A stretch of 64,000 bases of DNA, taken from Coprococcus aceti. GTDB taxonomy: Bacteria; Bacillota; Clostridia; Lachnospirales; Lachnospiraceae. The notes under the pieces were generated by a model that saw nothing but the letters and a program-made list of their open reading frames with translations, did no database searches and had not been told where the DNA came from. Each line of letters begins with the position of its first letter. The first letter of the stretch is position 1. Made by a program: the position numbers and the translations under genes. This document shows, piece by piece, positions 16,088 to 25,400 of this stretch. The stretch lies in contig NZ_JAOQJT010000003.1 in NCBI RefSeq assembly GCF_025567285.1, positions 1-64,000 of the forward strand. The letters are read 5' to 3'.

Positions 16088-18163
16088 ATGAAGCAATATA
16101 AATCCCGCGATAAAATCACACAGAAAATGACCCGCGACGGGCTTATTGAGGTAAACGAAACACAGCAGACCGCCGAGCGTATCAGTAAACGGGAACAGGA
16201 CGCGGATTTTCAAAAGTCCCCGGAGCAGCAAGCGGCGCAGGACGGGACGCAGCTTCAAGGTGTAGCGTCCCAAACTTCCCCGTTACCCCACGCACCGGGA
16301 GCTTCCCCCGCAAGGGACACCGCCACAGCAGAGCGCGTTATGGAGCATATCGAAGCAGCACAGACCCGCAGAGCCAGTAAAAAAGCGGTACATAAAGCAC
16401 AGGAGGAAGTTACCGTACAAACAACATCTTCCCGCTTGCAGTTTACCGAGGAAGAACTTGCCGTCCCGGAACTGGAATGCTATATTGAGAAATCAAACAA
16501 AGCCGCTGACCGACTGGACGCAGCAAAGGCAGCTATCCCGAAGCAAAAGAAACTGGTTAAGGAGCGCACCTTTGACGAAGCCGCAGGAAAGGCAAAGACC
16601 CGACTTCACTTTGAAGAACAGGAAAAACCGATACCCGGCGGCAAAAAAGGAAACCCGCTGTCCCGCCCCGCACAGGAAGCAGGGATTTTCGTCCACAACA
16701 AGATACATTCCGTTGAAAAGGACAATTCCGGCGTTGAGGGGGCGCATAAATCGGAGGAACTTGCCGAGCGCGGCGCGAAATACGGGGCGCGGAAGTTAAA
16801 ACAGGGCTACCGCAGCCATAAGCTGAAACCTTACCGGGAAGCGGCAAAGGCAGAAAAGGCAGCATTTAAGGCAAACGTCAACTTCCAGTATCACAAAACC
16901 CTGCACGACAACCCGCAGCTTACTTCTAACCCGCTTTCCCGTTTCATGCAGAAACAGCAGATAAAACGCCAGTATGCAAAGGCGGCAAAGAAAGGAGGGG
17001 CAAAAGCCGCAGCGGAAGCCACAAGAAAGACGGCGAAGAAAACCGCCGAGGAAACGAGGAAAGCCGCCGCATTTGCGGCAAGACACCCGGCGGGCATTTT
17101 GATTGCAGTTGCCGCGCTGCTTCTCTTTATTATGATTTCCGCAGGGCTGTCCTCTTGCGGGGCTATGTTTTCGGGCTTGACAAACGGGGTGCTTGGCACT
17201 TCCTACACATCCGAGGACAGCGACCTTGTGGCAGTTGAAAACAACTATGCCGCATTGGAAAACGGGCTGCAAAGTGAGATTGACAATATCGAAAGCACCC
17301 ACCCCGGCTATGATGAATACCGCTACGACCTTGACAGTATCGGGCATAACCCCCACGAACTTGCGTCTTACTTGACCGCCCTCTTGCAGAGCTACACCCC
17401 GCAGAGCGCACAGGCAGAGCTTGAACGTATCTTTTCCATGCAGTACACCTTGACGCTGACCGAGGAAGTGGAAATACGCTACCGCACCGAAACAAGCACC
17501 GACCCGGAAACCGGGGAAACCACCACCGAGGAAGTCCCTTATGAGTATCACATCTTAAATGTGAAACTGACAAACAAGCCGATTTCAGAGCTTGCGGAGG
17601 AACTTCTTACGCCACAGCAGCTTGAAATGTACCGGGTGTATTTGGAAACAAGCGGCAACAAACCGCTGATTTTTGGCGGCGGTTCTCCCGACGGAAGCCC
17701 GTCCGAGGATTTAAGCGGTGTGGAGTTTGTAAACGGTACGCGCCCCGGAAATCAAGAGCTTATGGAGCTTGCAAAGCAGCAAGTCGGAAATGTGGGCGGC
17801 TACCCTTACTGGTCTTGGTACGGCTTTAACAGCCGCGTGGAATGGTGCGCCTGTTTTGTATCATGGTGCTACAATCAAGCCGGAAAAAGCGAACCGCGCT
17901 TTGCGGGCTGCGAATGGCAGGGTGTCCCTTGGTTTCGGTCAAGGGGACAATGGGGCGCACGCGGCTATGAGAATATCGCACCGGGCGACGCTATCTTTTT
18001 CGATTGGGATTTAGACGGCGTTGCCGACCATGTGGGGCTTGTGCTTGGCAGGGACGGCAGCCGCGTCTATACCGTTGAGGGCAATTCCGGCGACGCCTGC
18101 AAGATAAAGAGCTATGACCTTAACTATCAATGTATCAAAGGCTACGGGCTGATGAACTGGTAA
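16088..18163 (+). CDS. Conjugation cell-wall hydrolase with CHAP domain
   Basis: A 691-residue protein. Residues 1-320 are charged and low-complexity, with many Ala/Lys repeats (EATRKTAKKTAEETRKAAAF). One membrane helix follows at about 338-360 (GILIAVAALLLFIMISAGLS). The outside part ends in a CHAP peptidoglycan amidase domain: Cys in EWCACFVSW (about 583), His in DHVGLVLG and the VEGNSGD motif. Such VirB1/CD1107-like proteins locally open the cell wall for the mating channel. ATG 16088 is preferred to GTG 16079 on spacing to the upstream GTGAGGTG; the choice is not certain. Confidence 0.92.
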   Translation: MKQYKSRDKITQKMTRDGLIEVNETQQTAERISKREQDADFQKSPEQQAAQDGTQLQGVASQTSPLPHAPGASPARDTATAERVMEHIEAAQTRRASKKAVHKAQEEVTVQTTSSRLQFTEEELAVPELECYIEKSNKAADRLDAAKAAIPKQKKLVKERTFDEAAGKAKTRLHFEEQEKPIPGGKKGNPLSRPAQEAGIFVHNKIHSVEKDNSGVEGAHKSEELAERGAKYGARKLKQGYRSHKLKPYREAAKAEKAAFKANVNFQYHKTLHDNPQLTSNPLSRFMQKQQIKRQYAKAAKKGGAKAAAEATRKTAKKTAEETRKAAAFAARHPAGILIAVAALLLFIMISAGLSSCGAMFSGLTNGVLGTSYTSEDSDLVAVENNYAALENGLQSEIDNIESTHPGYDEYRYDLDSIGHNPHELASYLTALLQSYTPQSAQAELERIFSMQYTLTLTEEVEIRYRTETSTDPETGETTTEEVPYEYHILNVKLTNKPISELAEELLTPQQLEMYRVYLETSGNKPLIFGGGSPDGSPSEDLSGVEFVNGTRPGNQELMELAKQQVGNVGGYPYWSWYGFNSRVEWCACFVSWCYNQAGKSEPRFAGCEWQGVPWFRSRGQWGARGYENIAPGDAIFFDWDLDGVADHVGLVLGRDGSRVYTVEGNSGDACKIKSYDLNYQCIKGYGLMNW

Positions 18164-18194
18164 AGCAACCCCAAAAAGAAAGGAGAAATGACTT

Positions 18195-18452
18195 ATGGCA
18201 AACAATAAAATTGACCGTATCAATAAGGAAATCGCAAAGACCCGCGAGAAAATCACAGAGTATCAGAACAAGTTAAAAGGACTGGAAGTGCAGAAAACCG
18301 AAGCGGAAAACCTTGAAATCGTGCAGCTTGTACGAGCTATGCGTCTGACCCCGCAGGAACTGAACGCTATGCTGTCCGGCGGCGGTATTCCCGGCATGAC
18401 TGCCGCACCCGCAGAAGAAAACGAACAGGAGGAAAATGCAGATGAAGAATAA
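18195..18452 (+). CDS. DUF4315 family protein
   Basis: An 85-residue protein whose N-terminal half is a coiled coil (NKIDRINKEIAKTREKITEY) followed by the conserved EIVQLVRAMRLTPQELNAML block of DUF4315. The Glu-rich C-terminus ends EENADEE. It lies between the CHAP hydrolase and the DUF4366 protein, as in other Tn1549-like elements, and overlaps the latter. AAGAAAGGAG precedes the ATG. Its role in conjugation is unknown. Confidence 0.88.
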   Translation: MANNKIDRINKEIAKTREKITEYQNKLKGLEVQKTEAENLEIVQLVRAMRLTPQELNAMLSGGGIPGMTAAPAEENEQEENADEE

Positions 18453-19170
18453 ACTGAAAAAGACCATGACTGCCCTTTGTGCCGCCCTTATCCTTATGGG
18501 CGGTTTTTCTGTCCCTGCCTATGCACAGGGCGCAGCCACAGAGCCGCCCGCCGGGGACGCGACCAACGACAGTAATGTAGTTGTGGAGGAAAAAGAGGAA
18601 ACGCCGCCCCTTACCCCAAAGGGAAACGCTACACTGGTTGACGATTACGGCGGCAATAAGCAACTTATCACTGTTACCACCAAAGGCGGCAACTATTTCT
18701 ATATCCTCATTGACCGCGCCGCCGAGGGCGAACAGACCGTACATTTCCTAAATCAAGTGGACGAAGCCGACCTTATGGCACTGACCGAAAACGGCGAAGC
18801 TGCCAAAAAGCCGGAAATCTGTAACTGTACGGAAAAATGCGAAGTCGGAAAGGTAAACACGTCCTGCCCGGTATGTGTTACCAGTATGACAGGCTGCACA
18901 GGCAAAGAACCTACCCCAACACCAACGGAGCAGCCGGAAGAACTGAAAGAAAAAGGCGGCAATCCCGGTGTGGTGCTTGCCTTAGTCCTCTTTGCCCTGC
19001 TTGGTGGCGGTGCAGCGTTCTACTACTTTAAGTTTCTAAAGCCGAAGCAGAATGTAAAGGGCGATACCGACCTTGAAGATTTTGAATTTGAGGACTACGA
19101 CGAGGACGAGCCGGAAGCAGATACCGGGGAAACTCCCGAAGATGAAGAAACGGAGGAAGAAACCCTATGA
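18442..19170 (+). CDS. DUF4366 family exported membrane protein
   Basis: About 242 residues with a signal peptide (KKTMTALCAALILMGGFSVP, cleavage after AYAQG), an extracellular domain with a Cys-rich stretch (CNCTEKCEVGKVNTSCPVC) and a C-terminal membrane helix (VVLALVLFALLGGGAAFYYF) followed by a very acidic cytosolic tail (DLEDFEFEDYDEDEPEADTG). This is the DUF4366 layout found in ICE secretion operons. Start 18442 is 9 bases after AGGAGG; an ATG at 18436 is only 3 bases away and less likely. Confidence 0.88.
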   Translation: MKNKLKKTMTALCAALILMGGFSVPAYAQGAATEPPAGDATNDSNVVVEEKEETPPLTPKGNATLVDDYGGNKQLITVTTKGGNYFYILIDRAAEGEQTVHFLNQVDEADLMALTENGEAAKKPEICNCTEKCEVGKVNTSCPVCVTSMTGCTGKEPTPTPTEQPEELKEKGGNPGVVLALVLFALLGGGAAFYYFKFLKPKQNVKGDTDLEDFEFEDYDEDEPEADTGETPEDEETEEETL

Positions 19171-19355
19171 CCCTGTTTACCAACAATCCCTTTGAAAAGA
19201 TGATGATACAGAAACCGAACGGGCGGCGTGATAATGCGCCGCCTGTTCCTTATCCCCCTGCTTGTGCTTCCTGCCCTTACAAGGGACAGTCCCCTTGTGT
19301 GGGGTACTGTCTGAAACAGGTACAGGAGAAAAAGAAAACCGAGCCGGAACGCTGA
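19167..19355 (+). CDS. Small Cys-motif protein of the conjugation operon
   Basis: A 62-residue soluble protein with CASCPYKGQSPCVGYC (about residues 33-48), a likely metal-binding or disulfide cluster of four Cys. It overlaps the end of the DUF4366 gene by an ATGA, which supports it as a real gene. No family is recognised. Confidence 0.65.
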   Translation: MTLFTNNPFEKMMIQKPNGRRDNAPPVPYPPACASCPYKGQSPCVGYCLKQVQEKKKTEPER

Positions 19356-19422
19356 AAGGAAATGTGGAGAAACTTCTTTTTGTGTGGTAAAATAATTATC
19401 ATATAGCAAAGGAGCTGATGAA

Positions 19423-20091
19423 TTGGGAAATAAATTAACAGACGCTTTAATAGCAACTGGAAAAGGGGCTGTATCATTATTCCCCGGAGGTGGTTTTTTA
19501 GCCGAGTATATAAGTTTGGCACAAGGGTATGTGGCTGATAAACGAATGAATGAGTGGAAGCAAAGAGTTGAGGAAATATTAGAAAAAATTCCACGCTCAA
19601 TAGATGAATTGGCACAAGATGAGGCGTTCTATTCTTGTGTTCAAGTTGCAACTATGGGAGCAATGAGAGCATATCAGAAAGAAAAGCAAGAGCTTTTTGC
19701 TAATGCACTTTATTCTTCTGCAAACAATATAGATATACCAACGGATAAAAAACTTTTTTACTTGTCATTACTTGGAAGTTATACATTAAGTCATATAATG
19801 TTGCTAAAATATTTCGCACAAGATAATTACAATGAAAAGGTTATTAAGCGAAGTGGAACAACAATTCGGACGATTGGTGGAACAGAACACCCGATAAAAG
19901 GAATTATTGAGAAACTTCCTTGCTTTGCAGATGATATAATGTTTGTAAAACATATTGCAGGACAGCTTTGTTCAGACAGTTTAATAAGCATTGTAGATTT
20001 TGATACACCTGTTTCAACAGAACTTGCAAGAGCAAAAAGAACCACAAAATACGGAGATGAATTTTTAAAATTTATTCAAGACTATCAATAG
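19423..20091 (+). CDS. AT-rich cargo gene of unknown function
   Basis: A 222-residue protein, start TTG at 19423 after AAAGGAG. The N-terminal stretch GKGAVSLFPGGGFLAEYISL could be membrane-active or glycine-rich; the middle is helical (EWKQRVEEILEKIPRSIDEL, then EKQELFANALYSSANNID). No domain is recognised. The gene is markedly more AT-rich than the T4SS and topB genes on both sides and sits alone between them, so it looks like an acquired cassette. An immunity, exclusion or defence role would suit the position, but nothing in the sequence proves it. Confidence 0.75.
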   Translation: MGNKLTDALIATGKGAVSLFPGGGFLAEYISLAQGYVADKRMNEWKQRVEEILEKIPRSIDELAQDEAFYSCVQVATMGAMRAYQKEKQELFANALYSSANNIDIPTDKKLFYLSLLGSYTLSHIMLLKYFAQDNYNEKVIKRSGTTIRTIGGTEHPIKGIIEKLPCFADDIMFVKHIAGQLCSDSLISIVDFDTPVSTELARAKRTTKYGDEFLKFIQDYQ

Positions 20092-20157
20092 ATAGCTTAT
20101 TTGTAGAGTAGCCAGAAATGGCTGCTCTTTTCTTTTACCCGAAAGGAGGATTTATCA

Positions 20158-22248
20158 TTGATTTTAGTTATCGCAGAAAAGCCCAGTGTGGCACAGACAA
20201 TCGCTGCCGTACTTGGGGCAAAGGAAAAGAAAGACGGATTTCTCACAGGAAGCGGCTATCTTGTTTCTTGGTGCGTGGGACATTTGGTAGGGCTTGCGGA
20301 AGCTGCCACCTACGGGGAACAATATAAAAAGTGGAGCTATGACAGCTTACCGATTTTACCGCAGGAATGGAAGTACACCGTTTCCGCTGACAAGGAAAAG
20401 CAATTCAAAACCTTAAAGGAGCTTATGCACCGGGCAGACGTTTCCGAAGTCATCAATGCCTGCGACGCAGGGCGCGAGGGAGAACTCATTTTCCGTTTTG
20501 TCTATGAAATGGCGGGCTGCAAGAAACCTATGCGCCGCCTTTGGATTTCTTCTATGGAGGACAGCGCAATCAAAGAGGGATTTTCCCGTCTGAAGAACGG
20601 CGAAGAATACGACGCGCTCTTTGCTTCCGCATTATGCAGGGCAAAGGCTGACTGGCTTATCGGTATCAACGCCACCCGCCTTTTCTCTGTCCTTTACAAC
20701 CACACCTTGAACGTGGGACGCGTACAGACCCCGACCTTAAAAATGCTTGTTGACCGGGACGCAGCGATTACCACATTTAAGAAAGAAAAATACTATCATG
20801 TTCGCCTTACCTTATCCGGCGCGGAAGCTGCAAGTGAAAGAATTTCAGATAAGGCAGAAGCCGACGCATTAAAAACGACTTGCGAAGCGTCAAAAGCAGT
20901 CTGTACTTCCCTTGTGAAAGAGAAAAAGACCGCAGCCCCGCCGAAGCTCTTTGACCTTACTTCTTTACAGAGGGAAGCAAACCGCCTGTTCGGATATACG
21001 GCAAAGCAGACCCTTGACCTTGCACAAGCCCTGTATGAAAAAAGACTTCTTACTTATCCGAGAACCGACAGCGCATTTCTGACCGACGACATGGGCGACA
21101 CAGCGGCGGGCATTATCAAACTGCTTTGTGGAAAGTTTTCTTTTATGGCGGGAAAAGACTTCACGCCGGAGCTTGGAAAGGTTCTGAACAGTAAAAAGGT
21201 ATCAGACCACCATGCCATTATCCCGACTATGGAGCTTGCAAAGACTGACCTTGCCGCGCTGCCGGAAAGCGAAAGGAATATCCTTACCCTTGCCGGGACG
21301 CGTCTACTTATGGCGACCGCTGCACCGCATACCTTTGAAGCGGTTACAGCAGTTTTTGAATGTGCCGGACAGTCTTTTATCGCAAGGGGAAAAACGGTGC
21401 TGTCCGACGGGTGGAAAGAGATTGACCGAAAATACAGGACAGCCTTAAAGAACAAGCCCGAAACGGACGACGCAGACAGCGACATAGAAAATACCCTGCC
21501 ACAGTTTACCGAGGGACAGACCTTTGAAAATCCGACGGCAAAGGTAACGGAGCATGACACAACACCGCCAAAACCTCACAACGAAGCGTCGCTGCTCTCT
21601 GCTATGGAGCGCGCCGGAAGTGAGGACACCGACCCGGACGCAGAACGCAAAGGGCTTGGAACTCCCGCCACCCGCGCCGCCGTCATTGAAAAACTGGTAA
21701 AGGGCGGCTTTGTGGAGCGAAAAGGCAAGCAGCTACTTCCCACAAAGGACGGTATCAATCTTGTGTGTGTCCTGCCGGACACCTTGACAAGCCCGCAGCT
21801 TACCGCAGAATGGGAAAACAATCTGACGCAGATTGCCAAAGGCAAGGCAGACCCCGCCGCATTTATGGAGGGTATCGAGGATATGGCGCGGGAACTGGTA
21901 AAGACCTATCCGTTTCTTTCTGATGATAAAGCGCAGATGTTCAAGCCGGAACGGGAAGCGTTGGGAAGCTGCCCCCGCTGCGGTTCTCCTGTCTATGAGG
22001 GAAAGAAAAACTACTATTGCAGCAATAAGGAATGTAGCTTTACCATGTGGAAAAATGACCGTTTCTTTGAAGAACGAAAAGTAACCTTTACCCCCAAAAT
22101 TGCCGCTGCACTCTTACAATCCGGCAAAGTAAATGTGAAAAAGCTCTATTCCCCAAAGACGGGCAAAACCTACGACGGAACTATCGTATTGGCTGATACA
22201 GGCGGGAAATATGTCAACTACCGCATTGAACTGTCGAAGAAGAAATAA
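20158..22248 (+). CDS. topB: DNA topoisomerase III of the ICE
   Basis: A 696-residue type IA topoisomerase. The Toprim domain begins ILVIAEKPSVAQTIAAVLGA and has the metal motif DAGREGELIF (about residues 102-111). The active-site Tyr lies in LLTYPRTDSAFLT (about residue 300). The C-terminus carries a four-Cys zinc finger (CPRCGSPVYEG then YYCSNKEC). Plasmids and ICEs of Firmicutes carry such TopB copies to help DNA processing during transfer. The start is TTG at 20158 behind AAAGGAGG. Six bases after the stop begins the inverted copy of the mobC-upstream element. Confidence 0.95.
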   Translation: MILVIAEKPSVAQTIAAVLGAKEKKDGFLTGSGYLVSWCVGHLVGLAEAATYGEQYKKWSYDSLPILPQEWKYTVSADKEKQFKTLKELMHRADVSEVINACDAGREGELIFRFVYEMAGCKKPMRRLWISSMEDSAIKEGFSRLKNGEEYDALFASALCRAKADWLIGINATRLFSVLYNHTLNVGRVQTPTLKMLVDRDAAITTFKKEKYYHVRLTLSGAEAASERISDKAEADALKTTCEASKAVCTSLVKEKKTAAPPKLFDLTSLQREANRLFGYTAKQTLDLAQALYEKRLLTYPRTDSAFLTDDMGDTAAGIIKLLCGKFSFMAGKDFTPELGKVLNSKKVSDHHAIIPTMELAKTDLAALPESERNILTLAGTRLLMATAAPHTFEAVTAVFECAGQSFIARGKTVLSDGWKEIDRKYRTALKNKPETDDADSDIENTLPQFTEGQTFENPTAKVTEHDTTPPKPHNEASLLSAMERAGSEDTDPDAERKGLGTPATRAAVIEKLVKGGFVERKGKQLLPTKDGINLVCVLPDTLTSPQLTAEWENNLTQIAKGKADPAAFMEGIEDMARELVKTYPFLSDDKAQMFKPEREALGSCPRCGSPVYEGKKNYYCSNKECSFTMWKNDRFFEERKVTFTPKIAAALLQSGKVNVKKLYSPKTGKTYDGTIVLADTGGKYVNYRIELSKKK

Positions 22249-22253
22249 CTGAA

Positions 22254-22353
22254 TAGCAAGCATAGGAAAAGAGTACCCTTTTCCGTAAAATCCCTGCTTT
22301 CTCTACCGAGAACGGCGGGGATTTTTGCTTGTTGGGAAGTGTCCCAAACCCTC
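22254..22353 (-). repeat. Inverted copy of the oriT-like 100-bp element
   Basis: This is the reverse complement of 30870-30969 in two blocks: 34 identical bases (22254-22287) and 29 identical bases (22325-22353). The 37-base centre differs in sequence but again forms a stem (AAATCCC at 22288-22294 with GGGATTT at 22318-22324) around a TTCTC/GAGAA hairpin. Block A contains TTGGGA/TCCCAA and block B GGAAAAG/CTTTTCC inverted repeats. Confidence 0.85.
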
Positions 22354-22489
22354 TGTTTTGTGGAGGGTTTTACCCTCTGAAATCTTGAAAAAATCTATAA
22401 AATCTTTGGCAAAAACGCGGGCGCGGGGTACTGAATGATGAAACCGGAACATTCAGCGTCCGCGCTGCCCTTTGGAAAGGAGGTTACAC

Positions 22490-25400
22490 ATGGCAAGTTT
22501 ACGGGACACCGTAAAGGACTATCAAGAAGAATTACGGGACGGTATCGCTTGGGTGGCGTTTTGGAAAACGGGACGTTCTTGGAACGCCGAATATTTCCAC
22601 CTTGAAATGGGCGACTACCTTTACCCGGAGGACAGAAGCCGCATGGAAGAAATCAAGCAGGCTGACCCTGCCGCCGTTGTGGTAAACGGCTATTATTCCG
22701 GCTATCTTGGCGAGGACAGGAACCTTGACGAACTGACCGCCGGGGTGCGTCGCCACTACGAAAACGGATATAGCAATATCGGGGAATTTATCGAAGCCCA
22801 CGACGACAGGCTGCCGCCGGAGCTTATCGAGGAAGCAAGAGCCGCCGCCCACGCTGCGGGGCTGCCTTTCTCTGAAAAAGCCTACCGGGACGGCGAAGAA
22901 CCCGACCCCTATCTATTTGACGGGAGCATGAGCATAGAGGACTACGAACTTATGCACCGCATGATTGAAAACGAAAGGAGTGAACGCATGGCAGAAACGA
23001 TTTTAAGCGGGTATCTTTCTAATCTTGGAAAGTACACCGAGGGCAGACCTGCGGGCGAATGGGTATCATTCCCCACGACTGCCGAGCATTTGAAAGAAGT
23101 CTTTGACCGTATCGGGATAGACGGCAAAAACTACGGGGAACTGCATATCACAGAATACCAGTCCTCTATTGCAGGACTGGCAGGGAAATTGACCGAGCTT
23201 GAAAGCCTTGACGAACTGAACTATTTGAGCGAACTTTTAAAAATGCAGTTTGACGACGACCGGGAAAAATTTGCTGCGGCTATCACATACGGCGACCATA
23301 CAAGGGACTTGCAGGACATTATAAACCTTGCACAAAACCTTGACTGTTACTGGATTTATCCGTCCGTAAAAACCGAGGAAGATTACGGGCATTATCTGAT
23401 TGAAGAACTGGACGAGTTGGAGCTGCCGGAAGAAGCAAAAAATTATTTCATGTATGAGGAATACGGGAGGGACGCTGCTATCAATGACGGGGGCAGATTT
23501 ACCGAGCAGGGATATATCTACAACAACCGCAACACCTTTACACAGTGGTATGACGGGCGCGACGTGCCGGAGGAATACCGGGTAACGCCGCAGCCGCAGG
23601 AACAGGCAGACCTTGACGCTGCCGCAGCCATACCGACCACTGCCACAGAGCAGCCCCCGGTTCTCCCGATTATCCTATCTTCCGAAAAGCCCGCTGACAA
23701 AATGAAAGAGATTACCGACCGACTGGAACAGGGCATTTTGGGGATTTATGAAAGCGACCGTTACGCCGACTATCTGCGTACTATGTCTAAATTCCATGAT
23801 TACAGCCTAAACAATACAATCCTTATCGCCATGCAGGGCGGCAACCTTGTAAAAGGCTATAAACAATGGGAAAAGGAATTTGACCGCCATGTAAAGCCGG
23901 GAGAAAAAGCTATCAAGATACTTGCGCCCGCGCCCTTTACCGTTAAGAAACAGGTGGAAAAAATCGACCCGGACACGCAAAAGCCTGTTTTCGATAAGAA
24001 CGGGAAAGCCGTTACCGAGGAAAAGGAAATCCAAATCCCCGCCTTTCGTGTGGTATCTGTTTTTGACGTATCGCAGACCGAGGGTAAGGAGTTGCCCGAC
24101 CTTGGGATAAAGGAGCTTACGGGCGACGTGGAACAGTATCAGGATTTTTTCGCTGCCCTTGAAAGGACTTCCCCGTTTGTTATGGGATTTGAAGCACTAA
24201 GCGGCGGCGTAAAAGGACGCTGCAATTATGAGGAAAAGCGTATCTCTATCAACGAGGGTATGGACGAATTGCAGAACATCAAGACCGCAATCCATGAAAT
24301 CGCCCATGCAACACTCCATGACATAGACAAAGACGCGCCGGAACGTCCCGACCGCCGCACCCGCGAGGTACAGGCGGAAAGCGTTGCCTATGCGGTCTGT
24401 CAACATTACGGGCTTGATACGTCCGACTATTCTTTTGGGTATATCGCCGGGTGGAGCAGCGGAAAAGAACTTGCAGAACTGAAAGGCTCTCTTGAAACAA
24501 TCCGCAGCACCGCCGCAAGTCTGATTGATACCATAGACGGACATTTTGCGGAAATCCAAAAGGCACAGGATAAGGAACAGACCACCGAACAGGCACAGAC
24601 CCCACAGGAAGCTACCATACAGCCCGAAGCAGAAGTAGCCGCGCCGGAGCTTCCCGAAGAAACAGCCCCGGTACAGGAAAAAGAAGCACAGACCGAGCCG
24701 GAAGCTGATACAGGCGCAAACAGCGAAGCACCGCAGACTACACAGCCGGGACAGGCAGCCCCCGCCGCACCTTATTACACAATCAATGAAGCTGCCGCCA
24801 AACGTGCAAAGGATATGAACAGCTTTTCTGATTATAAGCAAGGCAGCGCGACGGCTGAATACAGGCACTATGTAGATGAAGCCGTACAGCTTGCAGAAAG
24901 GCAGAAACAACGGGTAGACCCGATGTACCATGAGAAAATCGACAGCCTGCTTGACACTTACGCCCGGAAACTGGCGGCGAACATGAACAAAGGCTATGAG
25001 ATTGACGCGCGTGTTCCCTCTATCCTCATTGCGGGCGGCTCTAACTTCCCCACAAGGAAGAAAGAAAAGCAGAACGCAGCCCGCGACAGCAATTACCGGG
25101 AATGGCAGGACATACAAGGACTTCTTGATAAAATCCGCAGCACCGGCATGGGCGGTATCAGCGCAGACGACCCGCAGGCAGTACAGAAGTTGGAGAAGAA
25201 ACTGGAAAACCTTGAAAAATCGCAGGAAACCATGAAAGCCGTAAACGCCTACTACCGCAAGCATAAGACCCTTGACGGCTGCCCGCATTTGTCGCCGGAA
25301 CAGCTTGAAAAACTGAAAGCAGACATGGCGAGCAGTTGGCATTTGGGGGACAAGCCTTTTGCGACTTGGGCGTTATCCAACAACAGCGCAGAAATCAGGC

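Noticed and set aside
24197..25342. Open frame of 381 codons on the minus strand
   Set aside because: Antisense to the ArdA-ArdC fusion; the translation is Cys/Phe/Arg-rich noise without domains.
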